Assembly (NCBI RefSeq): GCF_027409185.1
Contig: NC_084462.1
Span: 88,646,179-88,710,178, forward strand
Origin: Cynocephalus volans
Lineage: Eukaryota > Chordata > Mammalia > Dermoptera > Cynocephalidae
Reading direction: 5' to 3'
Length of the DNA: 64,000 nt
Below, piece after piece: positions 1 through 11,725 of the stretch. A program made the position numbers and the translations under genes. A model generated the notes under the pieces. That model did no database searches and was not told the origin of the DNA. It saw only the letters and a list, made by a program, of their open reading frames with translations. Every line of letters starts with the position of its first letter. The first letter of the stretch is position 1.

Positions 1-1326
1 TAAAACGATTATCTTATTATAAAGCCTTACAGCACTGTGGTGTTTAACGGTGAAGCTCCAGGCACTTTGAATACAAACACAGACAGAAGAAATGCTATGA
101 CTATAACAGGTAACATTCTGTGGTCTACCAAATAGAAAGCTATCAAAAAGTCCTGAGAAACATAAAGTGCAACCTAATTTGCTAACAAAAAAGTTAGTGA
201 CTCTAATTTAATTACTCATCAAGAGCTTTTTTTAGATTGTGAATCCCAGTGAGCTTGAGACCCAAATAAAGAGATGCAAAGAAAAGATGCTGGTCATTGA
301 AGGAAAAGGAAAATGTACTTGCCAAATTTAACCAAGAGGAAAACCAAAATACAGTGAATATTTTTGCTGTATACTGATTAGGCACAGATTTACATTTTGA
401 GTTGCTCAGAGAAAGTGACCGCCACTCCAAATCATCTGCCTAAAAATGGCTTCCATCTTTGAGAACATGCCCTCAATGACTAGAATATAGGATAGTAAGT
501 TGCCAACTTTCCTTGAGTTTCAGATTCTTTTAGACGTCATATGAAACTCTTGGATCTTATTGCTAGAAAATGCATATACAAACATGATATTTTGCACACA
601 ATTTCAGGTGATTTGCAGATCTACTGAAGTCCATCGACTGATCCAGGTAAAGAAATACTAAGATAAAAAATTCATTCTAAGAACAGAAGCAGCCTTAAAA
701 GTTTGGGAAGAGACCCTTTCAGTCCCCAGATATCAGAGCTACAAACACTTTGTTGGCCAACAGAGTGTTAACTGTCACAAGCCAATAATGCTCTCATTGC
801 TGCACTTAGGAAGCTAATAAGTTTCACCTAATCCTTCTTGGTTTGGGTTTGTTCTGGTGTTCCCTGAGGTTCTTACACAGAAACGTTTTTATGCTGTAAT
901 AGTCATGAGTTATTCAGATCACAGGACTCATTTGAAAAAGAAATTGGACTGGACTAACTCAACCTGACTTCATTTCCCTGGGTATTCCAGTAGCTCTTCA
1001 GTGGGTTTGCATGTGCTACCAAAAGGCCCAAGCATAGTAGGGGCTGAAGAATGCAGCACCTGTGGATGCAATGAAAGTCAATGTGGGTGGCTGACATTCA
1101 GTGGAAAACTACTGATGAGATTCTGAAGTTATTCTAGGGACCTAAAAATGCATTCCTCCTGCGATGCCTCAGAAATATCAACTTGTATTTCACTGGGATT
1201 CCATCCACATAACTAAATGGATATTTGTGAAGTCTTATGACCCACCACAAAATTCAAAGGGAAATATTTGTGGCTCCCTCCCCTGCCTCACCTACACATT
1301 CTCACCTATGGCTGAGGTGGCCACAT
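1..1326. other. upstream region, nothing recognised
   Basis: No long open frame, splice-supported exon or repeat could be identified. By human synteny it would lie in the 5' part of DTWD1 on the - strand, but none of that protein is seen. Confidence 0.5.
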
Positions 1327-1507
1327 AGAAGAAGCCAGCAGGGCCGCCCCGTGGCGCACTCGGGCGAATGCGGCACTGGGAGTGCAGCAGCGCTCCTGCC
1401 GCGGGTTCGGATCCTATACAGGGATGGCCGGTGCGCTCACTGGCTGAGCGCGGTGTGGCCGGTCTCAAAAAAAGACCAAAAAAAAAAAAAGAAGAAGAAG
1501 CCAGCAG
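1327..1507 (+). mobile_element. dimeric tRNA-Ile-like SINE (CYN type) with TSD
   Basis: The element runs from about 1342 with internal GGTTCGGATCC (B-box-like) and the linker TATACAGGGATGGCCGG, and ends in an A-rich tail. The perfect 15-bp direct repeats AGAAGAAGCCAGCAG at 1327-1341 and 1493-1507 are the target site duplication, showing L1-mediated insertion. The second unit is 3'-shortened compared with the copy at 51191. Confidence 0.9.
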
Positions 1508-3004
1508 TTGTAAATCATGGTCAGCTCTCTTTCTCTGAAACCATATAATCAGGGCTTCTGTCCTGACCTAGCCAACAGCCTGCCTCAAACATGTACAGAT
1601 CACCTGTCACAAACAGCAGTTATTCAAAACCTTCAAAACATACTTGTTAACATCAAATATGTGTGGGGAAATACAACCGGAGTCATGGGGATTAAAGAGA
1701 CTTAGAAAACATTAAGACTGGTACAAAAGAACTAACAAATAGTTTTAGCACTTTGATGGTGCATACATCATTCTCCAACTTAGGCTGAAAAAAATTAGTT
1801 TTTATTCCTCCTACTACCCAATCCCAGCCCCCCTCCTACCCGCCCCAGCCAACTAATTATACTAAGTTGTGCCAGTTCTACCTAGCACGTAATCCTCTAT
1901 TTTCAATCTTGAAGTCAGAACTCTAATTCAGTTCCTTATCAATTTATAGAGGGGCTATGGCAATCTCTTACATCTATTTACCTTTGAGCACTTATAATTG
2001 GTTCCACGTATTTGACATGGAAAAATGTACTTAATTTGGAGATACCTTTTAGTGAAGCTATCACTCCTAGCATTTAACTCTATACGAGCAGAATTCTCTC
2101 CTGATCTCACCTATTCCCAATTCTTATGCAATAGGAGAAATTAAACAAATACTTGTTGGCTAAATCAAAACCATTTCGAAAACTGCATCCAGTAGCTACT
2201 GAAGAACCTGACAAACGACCTTTAGGGACCATCTGCAGCCTGGCACAAGTAACAGCCTGGCGGGTTTTTTTTTTTTTTTTTTTTTTTCTTTTGCAAAACA
2301 ATAATGGAAAAGACTCCCAGCTTTTCCATGATTGTGAGTTGACTCACCTCCCAATAGAGCAGTATACAAAACTCCCCTGCTCTGTATTGTGGAACAATTC
2401 AGTACTAGATAAAACCCACTTCAAGTTTTCTTTATGGAGTATTTTTAAGAACCTGGTCACATAATAAGTACAGGTCCAACGACTGACTCATTTTTTACAA
2501 CCCTCACCTTTTTTACACAGGACTAATGGCCACTCCCACTCCACTCACCATACGGCAGGCAGACTGTCTAGCGTTAGTTTTTCATGGTTCACTGGGGTTC
2601 AGTCATAAATAGTCCTTAAATGTCGCGATCTTAAGTATCGATTTTATCATTTGACTCCGCGTAACTGACACCTGAAAGTGTTAATATACTTCCGCATTTA
2701 TCCTACATTCCCAATAAACAATTTAGACATAAGAAACAGACTCCTTTGCTTATTATGTAACCATAATCTTAATATTTTAAGTACACTGCACGGCATTTCT
2801 ATACCATGTACCAGTACGTCTGTACTACTCTTTCCCTTCCATGACTACCAATCCCCCGAAACCACTCCAAACACTAAAAAATAAAGAAGGGACTGACTTT
2901 GCCAGGACAGACTTTCCTTGCTACGGAAAACACTGAAACTCACTGCTGGGGAAAAAATTTTTTTTTTTCTTTTTTGAGGGAAAACTTGGAAGCCTTTTTC
3001 CCAA
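1508..3004. other. upstream region, mostly unrecognised
   Basis: No exon is supported. A run of 23 T at 2265-2287 could be the tail of an old - strand retroposon, but the adjoining sequence is not recognised. Confidence 0.4.
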
Positions 3005-3333
3005 AGGGCCCGCAAGATCCTAAAAACGCAAGCGCCACCGCAGGGACCGGGGTCCCCCTTCACAGACGACACCCAGCGTGACCTCTGCTAGGGCCCTGAC
3101 AAGGAACATTTGCTTCCTGCGGCCAGACGGCTCGGGGCTGTCCACCGAACGCCAGAGACACGCGGAGACCAGCACCAGGGGTTGGAGTGGGACTCAGACC
3201 TGCACAGCCCGCGGGTTCTCGCGCAGCTCCACGCGTCTTCCGTTCCAGCCGAGCCCGAACACGAGCCGGACCGTGATCGCGCACGGACTAGGCGGAGCGC
3301 TTTCCCAGCGACACCAGAGGGAGGAGCCAGGCC

Positions 3334-3347
3334 GTTGCTATGGCACA
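3334..3347 (+). promoter_or_regulatory. RFX X-box-like element
   Basis: GTTGCTATGGCACA agrees at 11 of 14 positions with the palindromic RFX consensus GTTGCCATGGCAAC. One of the mismatches (C to T) is a tolerated pyrimidine position. It lies inside the CpG island about 40 bp upstream of a candidate exon-1 donor. X-boxes are typical of ciliary and sperm-flagellum genes. Confidence 0.6.
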
Positions 3348-3380
3348 GCGCTGCGCCCGCCTAGCCGCAGCAAAGGTAAC

Positions 3381-3418
3381 GGGCGGGGACGACATCTGGG
3401 CGAGGTGAGACCGGAAGT
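3381..3418 (+). promoter_or_regulatory. GC box and ETS-type site in the CpG island
   Basis: GGGCGGGG at 3381-3388 is an Sp-family GC box. CCGGAAGT at 3411-3418 is a perfect ETS core of the kind common just around transcription starts of TATA-less promoters. Confidence 0.55.
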
Positions 3419-3560
3419 CCCGTCTCAAGGTCTCACTCAGCGGGCGGTGTGGCACTTCTGAGAGACTCCGGCGGGAGCAGGGCCGGGATCTCCTGAGACG
3501 GGCCTCCCGCCCTTCAGGCCTGCGCCGGGTTCCCTCCCTTGTCTGGCCTGGACTGCGTAA

Positions 3561-3788
3561 CTGGAACGCGGTACGCGGATTGCAGTACACGGTACTCTTA
3601 AGACATAGGTGCACTGAGTTGTGAGGAAATGCTGATGCCACAGAACACTTTCTGTTTTACCAATCCCCAAAATATTTTAGTTGTGAGAAATTGCTTCTAT
3701 TACATTTTTGTGGACACATATTTCGTGGACTGTATAGTAATGAAAGCTATTAGAAAAATCGTTTGTATCTTAACGATGTCGTTTGCAT
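3561..3788. other. FAM227B intron 1 start, nothing recognised
   Basis: Ordinary AT-rich sequence between the promoter and a truncated L1. Confidence 0.4.
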
Positions 3789-6035
3789 AATACAATAAAA
3801 GCCATATAGGACAAACCCACTGCCAATATCATCCTGAATCCTGAATGGGGAAAAGCTTGTAGAACCAGAACAAGACAAGGATGCCCACTCTCACCACTCC
3901 TAGTTAACATAGTGTTGCAAGTACTAGCTAGAGTAATCAGGCAAGAGAAAGAAATAAATCCAGATTGGAAAAGATGAGTCAAAATGTCCCTGTGTGCAGA
4001 TGACATGATCCTATACATAGAAAAGCCTAAAGGCTCTACCAAAAACTCAAGAGTTGATAAATGATTTTAGTAAAGTTTAAGGATACAAAATCAACATGCA
4101 AAAATCAGTAGTGTCATTATACTCCAACAACGATCTAGTAGAAAAAAAAAAAATTAAGAAAGCTAGCCCATTTACAATAGTCACCAAAACCAAAAACAAA
4201 AACCTAGGAATAAATTTAACCAGGGAGGTGAAAGATCTTTACAGAGAACTACAAATAACTGTCAAAAGAAATTAAAGAGGACACAAAAAGATTGAAAGAC
4301 ATTCCATAATCTTGGATTAGAAGAATTAACATTGTGAAAATGTCCATACTACCCAAAGTGATCTACAGATTCAATGCAATCTCCATCAAAATACCAGTAA
4401 CATTCTTCACAGAAATAGGAGAAATGATCCTAACATTCATATACAACAACAAAAGACTCCAAATAACCAAAGCAATGCCAAGCCCCCCAAAAATAAAGCC
4501 AGAGGCATAATACTACCTGACTTCAAATTATACTACAAAGCTACGGTAACCAAAACAGCATGGTACTGGCATAAAAACAGACACTCAGACTAATGGAACA
4601 GAATAGAGAACCCAGAAATCAACCCACACACTTACAGACAACTCATATTCAATAAAGACACTATGAACATACATTGGGGAAAAGACTGCCTCTTCAATAA
4701 ATGATGCTGGGAAAACTGGACATCCATATGTAGAAGAATGAAATCAGACCCATACCTCTCACCATATACCAAAATCAGCTCAAAATGGATTAAAGACTTA
4801 AATATGAAACCTGAAATTATGAAACTCCTAACAGAAAACATGGGGGAAACACTTCAGGAAATAGGAATGGGCAGACTTCATGACCCCCAACGCACAGGCA
4901 ACAAAAGAAAAAATAAACAAATAGGATTATATCAAACTAAAAAGCTTTTTCACAGCGAAAAAAACAATTAGTGGAGCAAAAAGACAATATACAGAGTGGG
5001 AGAAAATATTTGCAAACTATGCATCCAGCAATGGATTAATATCCAGAACATACAAGGAACTTAAACAACATAACAGTAGAGAAAACAAATAGCCCAATTC
5101 AAAAATGGGCAAAGGAGCTGAATAGGCATTTCTCAAAGGAAGATACACAAAATGGCCAACAGACACATGAAAAAATGCTCAACATCACTCAGCATCCAGG
5201 AAATGCAAATCAAAACCACATTGAGATATCATCTCACTTGAGTTAGACTGGCTATTATCAAAAAGTCAGAGAATAATAAATGGTGGTGAGGATGCAGCGA
5301 AAGGGGAACCCTCCTACACTGTTGGTGGGACTGTAAATTGGTGCAGCCATTACAGAAAATGATATGGAGGTTACTCAAACAGCTACAGATAGAATTGCCA
5401 TATGATCCAGCAATTCCACTGCTGGGTGGAATGGAAACCCAAAGGAATGGAAATCATCATGTCAAATATTCATACTCCCTGTGTATTGCAGCTCTATTTG
5501 TAATAGTCAAGAGTAGGAACCAACCTAAATGTCCATTGTCAGATGACTGGATAAAGAAAATGTGGTATATTTACACAATGGAGTATTACTCTGCCATAAA
5601 AAAGAATGAAATACTGCCATTTGCAGCAACATGGATGAACTTAGAGAAAATTATGTTAAGTAAAATAAGCCAGGCCCAGAAAGAGAAATATCACATAAAT
5701 GGGAGCTAAAAAAATAAAGAATAAAAGAAAGACACAACAATCACAATAATACATTGAACTTTTAAAAGGAGAGAACAGAACTGAGGTTACCAGAGGTGGG
5801 AAAAGCAGTGGGGAGGAGTGGGTAAAGGAAGAGTTAGTAAAGGGCCGTGAAAAACAATTCCATTGTACAATGTTTAATATACTAATTATGTACAATGTTT
5901 AATATACTAATTATCCTAATTTGAACATCGCATATTGCACATATCCTAATTTGAACATCACAATATCACAGGTATTCAACTCTGTACCCCACAGATATGT
6001 ACAATCAACTATGTTTCAATAAAAAAATTTTTGAA
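3789..6035 (+). mobile_element. 5'-truncated L1 (ORF2 C-terminal half and 3' UTR)
   Basis: It starts within reverse-transcriptase coding sequence and runs through the C-terminal ORF2 region (5338-5709 still partly open) to an AATAAA-type end near 6025. ORF2 is broken by many stops and frameshifts. The 3' UTR contains a short tandem duplication. The tail type is shared with the L1 ending near 59575, so the two belong to a related subfamily. Confidence 0.9.
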
Positions 6036-6840
6036 AAGTAGAGTTGGAACTACTCTGTGCATATTTCCAGTTTGAATTTAAGCATATTAAGTGGATAAGT
6101 TACTAAACCATCTTTCCATGCCCCACACTCAAGAAAACCTAAACAGAAGGAGTGCATGTTAACAATTGTGAGATTTAGAAACACAGTGGTCAAATATTGA
6201 GCAATGTGTTTATTGAATACAATAAATTTATCAAGTGGGAGATAGAGGCCAGCACATGGCCCTAGAAATGTTTACAATATCAAATTAAGCATGGGTAGTA
6301 CAGAAAATGCAATATAACTAATAAGTTATAGGAATTTTGAAAGAGCTCAGAATTGGTTGGATTTGGGTAAGGCCTTGAAGAATGATTATGGTTTAGGGCA
6401 GTGTTTTTCAACCGGAAAGGGGATTGTGTAGGACTCATTGGTGGAAGTTTTGATCCATTTGTAAGCAAAGAAATCTCTTTAGTCAAAACTAAACTTTTTT
6501 TTTTTTAATGAAATAACAGAATGGAAATAGCAGTGTGTGGCACTTAGTGAAGTTAAGTATTGCTCTATGGAGCTTTTAATTTTATGTACAAGTAAATGCA
6601 TGTATGTGTGCACTAGATCATGTTTGTAAAATGTATTATTGTGTGGTACTGTAAAAAGTATGCAAGCCACTGATTTAAGGAGAAAGATGAGCTTTTCTGC
6701 ATAGGGAAAGAAGCAACAGAAGTCTCTAGGCCAGGAATAAATAATTCACAACCATTTGCATTTTTAACTTAATTCTTAGTTTTCTCAAAATAATTCAATT
6801 GCACAGATTAAAAAACAAGTGATACTAATTAGCAGTGACT
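6036..6840. other. intron 1, no clear repeat
   Basis: Only a weak hint of a hAT/MER5-like MITE around 6395-6680 ('tttttcaaccgg' and 'aagccactgattt' ends). It is otherwise unrecognised. Confidence 0.3.
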
Positions 6841-7253
6841 ATTGGGTTGCTATTGCTATGTAATAAATAACTCCAAAATACAGTAACTTGAAACAACCAC
6901 TTTATTATGTTCACAAATTTTGTGGTCAGTAGGGCACAGTGGATCAAGCTTTTCTCTCCTAACTCAACTGGGAAGACTAGGCATGCTGGCAAAGCTCCTA
7001 TTTACAACCTCTCCATGTGGCCTGGGCTTCCTCACAGTATGGCAGCAGGGTAGTCAGACTTAGCTTAGGCCTAGGGCTCCAAAGCGAGTGCTGCAATGAA
7101 CAAGGAAGGAACTACATGTCCTTTTCTGACCTAGCCTCAAAAAGTAATGTAGTGTCACATCCCTCACATTCTTTTGCTTACAAGTGAATTACAGGCCTGT
7201 TCAGATTTTAGGGGAGGAGACTTCTGAAAGCATTCTCAAAGAATTTGTGGCTG
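6841..7253. repeat. ancient interspersed repeat (LTR-like), unclassified
   Basis: The pattern 'ttgctattgctatgtaataaataactcc...aacttgaaacaac' is that of common old mammalian repeats whose other end reads 'cagattttaggggaggagac...gaatttgtggc'. I cannot assign the family safely. It is cut by the composite retroposon that begins at 7254. Confidence 0.5.
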
Positions 7254-8282
7254 GTGAGTCATCATGGGAAGTGTTTGAAGTGAGGGAGGTGGGGGAGACA
7301 GGCCCACCAGGGGAACATTGGGGCACAGCATGGACAGCTGATCTGCCCCAATCAGCGCAGGCCCACTCAGTGGAGACTGGTCAGGAATACAGAACTGCAG
7401 GGGGTGCAGTTCACTGAAAAGATTCGGTCCCAGAACAGTGTCTGCACCACCCAGTGTATCAGACCACATGAGACATGGAAGTATTTAAAAGGTCAACAAT
7501 TAAAACCTGAGCTACACAAAAATCCTTCCCCAGGGAATCAGCAGCAAAGCAGCAATTTAGCTCAACCACAGGGCTCAAGTGCTGGTCCCCACAAGAAGTT
7601 TCCCCATTTTAGAAGTAAGAAAACAAAAATAAATTAGTTACAGTGCAGAATTTAAGTGGTGGGAATAGCTAGTAATCCAACAGAAAAGTGAAAGAAAAGA
7701 GACAAATTTCTGATATTAACCAGTAAAGGTCTAATACCATCAAAAAACACCAATAAAACATAAACAAACCAGAAGTCCCCCCCCTTCCTGAGCCAGGGTG
7801 AAGGGAGCCTGAGGGTCGCAGCCACACCCCAGTGACAATCAAGCTGCCACAGACGCCCCCTAGGCTCCCGAGCCAGGGTGTGGAGGAAGCCAAGGGCCTC
7901 AGCCACACACCCCCAACATTTGCATCCTACCCAGAGAAGACCCACTCACTGCCAGAAGCCCCCCAGGGCTCCTGAGCTGGGGTGGGGGTGCCAAGAGCCT
8001 CAGCCCCGCCCTGCCAGTCCCCATCTAGCTCAGCGACAACAGAGCCACAATCAGAAACCCCCCAGGCTCCTGAACCAGAGCTGGGGGGAGTTGAGGCGCC
8101 TCAGCCACAACCCTGCGCCCCCACCCTCCCCAAACAGGCCAGCAAAGGAGCTGGCTGTGGGTCAGCCCCACCCCCCACCTCCACCTCCATTTCCCTACCC
8201 CCTCCTCCCGGCCCCTCCCACTGCTTCACAACAACATCTTTGAATGTAAAAAATAAGAATAATAATAATAAATAAATTTTAA
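7254..8282 (+). mobile_element. SVA-like composite retroposon, copy 1 (5'-truncated)
   Basis: It aligns along its whole length with 56376-57339. A unique middle segment spans about 7254-7775, including the shared block CCTTCCCCAGGGAATCAGCA. About four degenerate ~100-bp GC-rich units follow (7776-8140, each with a CAGGCTCCNGAGCCAGGGTG-like start and GCCTCAGCCAC core), then a C-rich stretch to 8220 and the tail ACATCTTTGAATGTAAAAAA leading to (AAT)n. It lacks the L1-like head of copy 2 and a 28-bp segment near its start. Long open frames here are by-products of low stop-codon density in GC-rich sequence. I do not recognise the family name. Confidence 0.75.
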
Positions 8283-8427
8283 AATAAAACTGGCATATTG
8301 CATTTACCTTAGGTAGTTACCTAAGGGAAGTTAAAATGTGTCCCCAGAAAAACTTGTATGCAATTTTCATAGCAGCTTATTTTCATGATAGCTCAAATCT
8401 GGAAACAAACCAAGTATATTTATCCCC

Positions 8428-8468
<41 letters not shown>

Positions 8469-8880
8469 AAATAAATAAAAATAGAATACTACACAGCAAT
8501 AATATACAACGAACTCCTGATGCATGAATGATCTTGGATGATTCTCAAAAATCTTATGTTGATGAGAAGAAGCCAGACAAAAAAGAGTACAAACTGTATG
8601 ATTCCATTCTTATGAGCTCTTGAACAGGCAAAACTAATCTGTAATTAACTAACCTATAGTGACAGAAAGCAGATCAGTGTTTGCGAGTGCAAGTGATGCA
8701 TATTTTTGTGTGGGGTAGGAGGATCAACTGCAAAACAGCACAAGGGAACATTTTTGGGGTAATTTGAATATTACACATTTTAACTGTCGTGAAGATTAAT
8801 GGATATATACATTTGTCAAAATTCCTTGAACTGTCACTTAAAATGGTAATTTACTTATACCTCAATAAAGTTGATTTAGA
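8283..8880 (+). mobile_element. old L1 3'-end fragment with internal (CA)n
   Basis: It shows typical L1 3' ORF2/3' UTR wording ('gaatactacacagcaataat', 'acaaactgtatgattccattc') and ends TACCTCAATAAAGTTGA near 8872. A (CA)n microsatellite occupies 8431-8464. Confidence 0.75.
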
Positions 8881-10640
8881 TTGAAATATCATCTCTGCTT
8901 GTTTATAGCATGCAACAATAGAATAGAAAAGGACATTTAAAAATACTATTTGCAGTTTAAACATTTTGAAAATGCCATATAATAGGGACAAAAAATTTTT
9001 TAAACACCGGGATAAATCTAATGAAAGATTGTCCAATATCTCTATATAGAAAACTAACAAAACAGTACCAAAATAAATTTTAAAATATCTAAATGAATAG
9101 ACAAATATACAATGTTAATGGATTCAAAGATTTAATATTGTAAAGATGTTACCAAAATTGATCCGTGTATGTCATCTAATCCAAATCAAGATTCAAGTAG
9201 ATTTTTGCAGAACTTGATCATCTGATTCCTAAAACTTAAAGGGAAATGTCAAAGGATAAAAATAGTGATTGTCACCTTGATAAGGGAAACAAAGCTAGAA
9301 GATGTAAACTATAATATGTCAAGATTTATTATAAAGGCACAGTAATTGAAACTCTATGGTATTGTGAAAAAGACAATATTAGACCAAAGGAACAGAAGTG
9401 AATGTCCTGTAAACAAACTTAGATTTATAGTCACTTTAAATTATGGCTAGGTGGCACTATAATGCAGGAGGAAATACAGTCTTTTAACTAATTAAATCTG
9501 GATCACCTGAAGCTCCAAATGTAAGAAAAATAAACTTTGATTTACTACCTCACCCAAAAGAAAAATCAGTTCAAGATAGATCATAAACTTAAATGTAAAA
9601 GGTAAAGGAGTGTGGCATTTAGAAGATGAAATGGAAGACCATCCTTTTTACTTTGGGGTAGGCAAAGACTTCCTAAGACAAACATGCATTAATAAAAGAA
9701 CTTCATTAAAATTGAAAGCACTATCATCAAAAAGAGTTCACAGTATTTTTGTCCTATGTAACATATATATACTTGTATATGCCAAACAATAAAAAATACA
9801 GACGACCTAATAAAAAATGAACAAAAAATTTGAACATTTGCTTCACAAAAGAAGATATCCAAATCGCCAAGAAGCATGTGAAAAGTTGCTCTGTATCATT
9901 ATTCATCAAGAAAAGGAAAATGAAAATTATAACAAGATATCACTACATGCCCACCAGAATTGCTAAATTAAAAGGATTTGCAATACTAAATCTACAACAA
10001 ATATCTAAAGAATATTTCATTCTTAGTAAGAATGTATAGTTACTGGAACTTTCATACATTTCTGTTCAGAGTGAAAATAGGTACAACCACTTGCAAAGCT
10101 ATTTGGCAATATCTACCAAAGGCGACCCAGTCATTCTACTCCTAGTTATATATCAAATGTACCAAAAGACATTAACAAGAATGTTTATATTGACGTGATT
10201 GTAATAACACATAAATAGGAAATTATTCAAATGTCCATCAAAAGTAGAATGGATAAATAACTTTTGGCATATGTTATACAATATAGTATTACACAACAAT
10301 GAAAAACATGAAGTACTATAACATGAAACAACATGGATGAATCTTATAATGTCAAGTGCAGGAGCTAGAGAGAAAGTGTACATATGCCCTTTAAATGAAG
10401 TTCAGTAATAGATAAAACTTCTCAAGAGTGGTAGAAATCAAGATAGTAATCACATTTGTGAGGCAAATGACTGGAAAGAGATAATAGGTTACTTTGAGTT
10501 ACTGGTTATGTCTATATCTTGATTTGTGTGTTGGTTATGTACGTGTAAACATTTGTAAAAAATTAGCAACCCATACACTTAAGATTTGTGCAATTTACTG
10601 TATGAGTATTTTACTGTACTGAAAAGGTTAAGAAACACGA
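8881..10640 (+). mobile_element. old L1 (L1ME/L1MC-like) ORF2 and 3' end fragment
   Basis: Highly decayed L1 sequence in L1 order: 'ggtaggcaaagacttcctaa' at 9657, 'gacattaacaagaatg', 'caacatggatgaatctta' at 10330, and the end 'cttaagatttgtgcaattta' near 10580. No ORF survives. Confidence 0.7.
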
Positions 10641-11119
10641 ATAAATATATCAATAGTACTAACATGACTTGGAAAAAATAAGCAATAAATATAGGTAATT
10701 ATATTAACATTAGGACTGTAAAGAAAGGCATAATCAAAGACATTTTTTAAAAAGGAATAATAGTGATGGAATTGATACAGTAGACAATAAAAGAAGGAAG
10801 TCAAAGATAATTCAGACTTCAAACCTGTGTGATGTGAAACCTCTGCCATTAAAAACAAGAACAAGATTTAGAGAGTAAGAATTGATTTCAAGGAAAAATT
10901 GTGTTTTGAAAATCTACGTTTGAAATGAAAATACCTAAATATAAAATATTTATACACAAATCTTCCATAAATTATGTCTTCAAAGTCATTATTATTGATA
11001 AAAATCAGTTAAAATGATCAATTACATAGAATTTTTAAATTGATATATTAAGGATTACCATAGCTTTGAGTTACTCATAATACTGATATATTAAAGACAT
11101 TATAAAATCACTATAACTG
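10641..11119. other. intron 1, nothing recognised
   Basis: AT-rich sequence without a supported feature. Confidence 0.4.
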
Positions 11120-11232
11120 ATTTTTGCATTCCCAAGATAAACCTCACTTGAGCATGACATACTATCTTTTCTGTACCTCACTGGGCTGAATTTGCTAGTG
11201 CTTTGTTAGATTCTTTGGCATTTATTTAGAGT
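11120..11232 (-). mobile_element. short L1 ORF2 fragment, reverse orientation
   Basis: 'cccaagataaacctcacttg...gctgaatttgctagtgctttgtt' is the antisense of the L1 reverse-transcriptase region. Confidence 0.6.
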
Positions 11233-11677
11233 GAAAAGCTGATCATTTAGAATCTTCCTAGAGGTGAGCTTCAAGGTTGGCTGCAGCTTTAATTAGATTG
11301 AGTTCACCTGTAATTAAGTCAACCTCCAGCCTATCCCTCCATACCCACCTCTTATATCTTGTCCATATTTGAGCTGGGAGAAGTTTGGGCTGAAGTTTTA
11401 GATATTTCTGGATCACCTTTGGAGTCAACTCTGTCAGGGCCCTGTAATCCAAGAACTATGAGAATGTGTTGACTTGAACAATTTCTCTTTCCAGCCCCTC
11501 CTCCACTGCTGCTTTCTTGGAAAAATTCAAAAGTTTGGGTGTGGGAGGAAAGGGATTGTTTATCTGAGTCATTTGTTTTTGCATTTGGGTGTCTTTCAGA
11601 CTTTGGTTTGTTCCCTCACTAACGCTGACGCCTAAGACTCAGCTGACTTCTCTTCATCTCTGCAAAGTTACTGCACC
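11233..11677. other. region just upstream of the start exon
   Basis: Moderately GC-balanced unique sequence. It probably includes the 5' UTR part of the start-codon exon downstream of one of the acceptors at about 11598, 11642 or 11666. An alternative exon cannot be excluded. Confidence 0.4.
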
Positions 11678-11725
11678 ATGGCAGGCCTACGGAAGCCTCT
11701 ATGGACATACAGAGTTGGTTCCCGG
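11678..11725 (+). CDS. FAM227B: FAM227B coding exon 1 (start codon)
   Basis: It encodes [16 protein letters not shown] and ends at CGG|gtaagg in phase 0. The ATG sits in CACCATGG, a strong Kozak context. The upstream border of the exon is uncertain. AG sites at about 11598 (tctttcag), 11642 (actcag) and 11666 (tgcaaag) could all be acceptors for a 5' UTR portion spliced from the CpG-island exon. The first residues MAG fit the known human start. The following residues are the least conserved part of the protein, so this exon rests on the start context, the donor and frame continuity with exon 2. Confidence 0.8.

Larger units (their letters stand above)
3005..3560. promoter_or_regulatory. CpG-island promoter of FAM227B, possibly bidirectional
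   Basis: This is the only CpG-dense stretch in a strongly CpG-depleted window. It has no TATA box. Candidate first-exon donors on the + strand are GCAAAG|gtaacg at 3376 and GCGAG|gtgaga at about 3405, fitting a noncoding FAM227B exon 1 about 8.3 kb upstream of the ATG exon. On the - strand a GAGTGAGA donor lies near 3438. In human, FAM227B and DTWD1 start head-to-head, so the island may also serve DTWD1 on the - strand. No DTWD1 coding sequence is visible in 1-3000, so that half is inference. Confidence 0.8.

Noticed and set aside
1..3000. DTWD1 exons on the - strand
   Set aside because: Expected from synteny, but no readable DTWD1 segment was found. The - strand open frame at 212-430 does not resemble it.
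3078..3641. Several open frames in the CpG island on both strands
   Set aside because: Low stop density in CpG-rich promoter DNA. No splice-consistent or family-like protein is seen. A short ATG frame at 3339-3375 ending at a donor could be a 5' UTR frame but has no further support.
7878..8275. Two overlapping proline-rich open frames of about 100-120 codons
   Set aside because: They lie in the GC-rich VNTR of a retroposon and are not conserved in the other copy. Stop codons are simply rare in such sequence.
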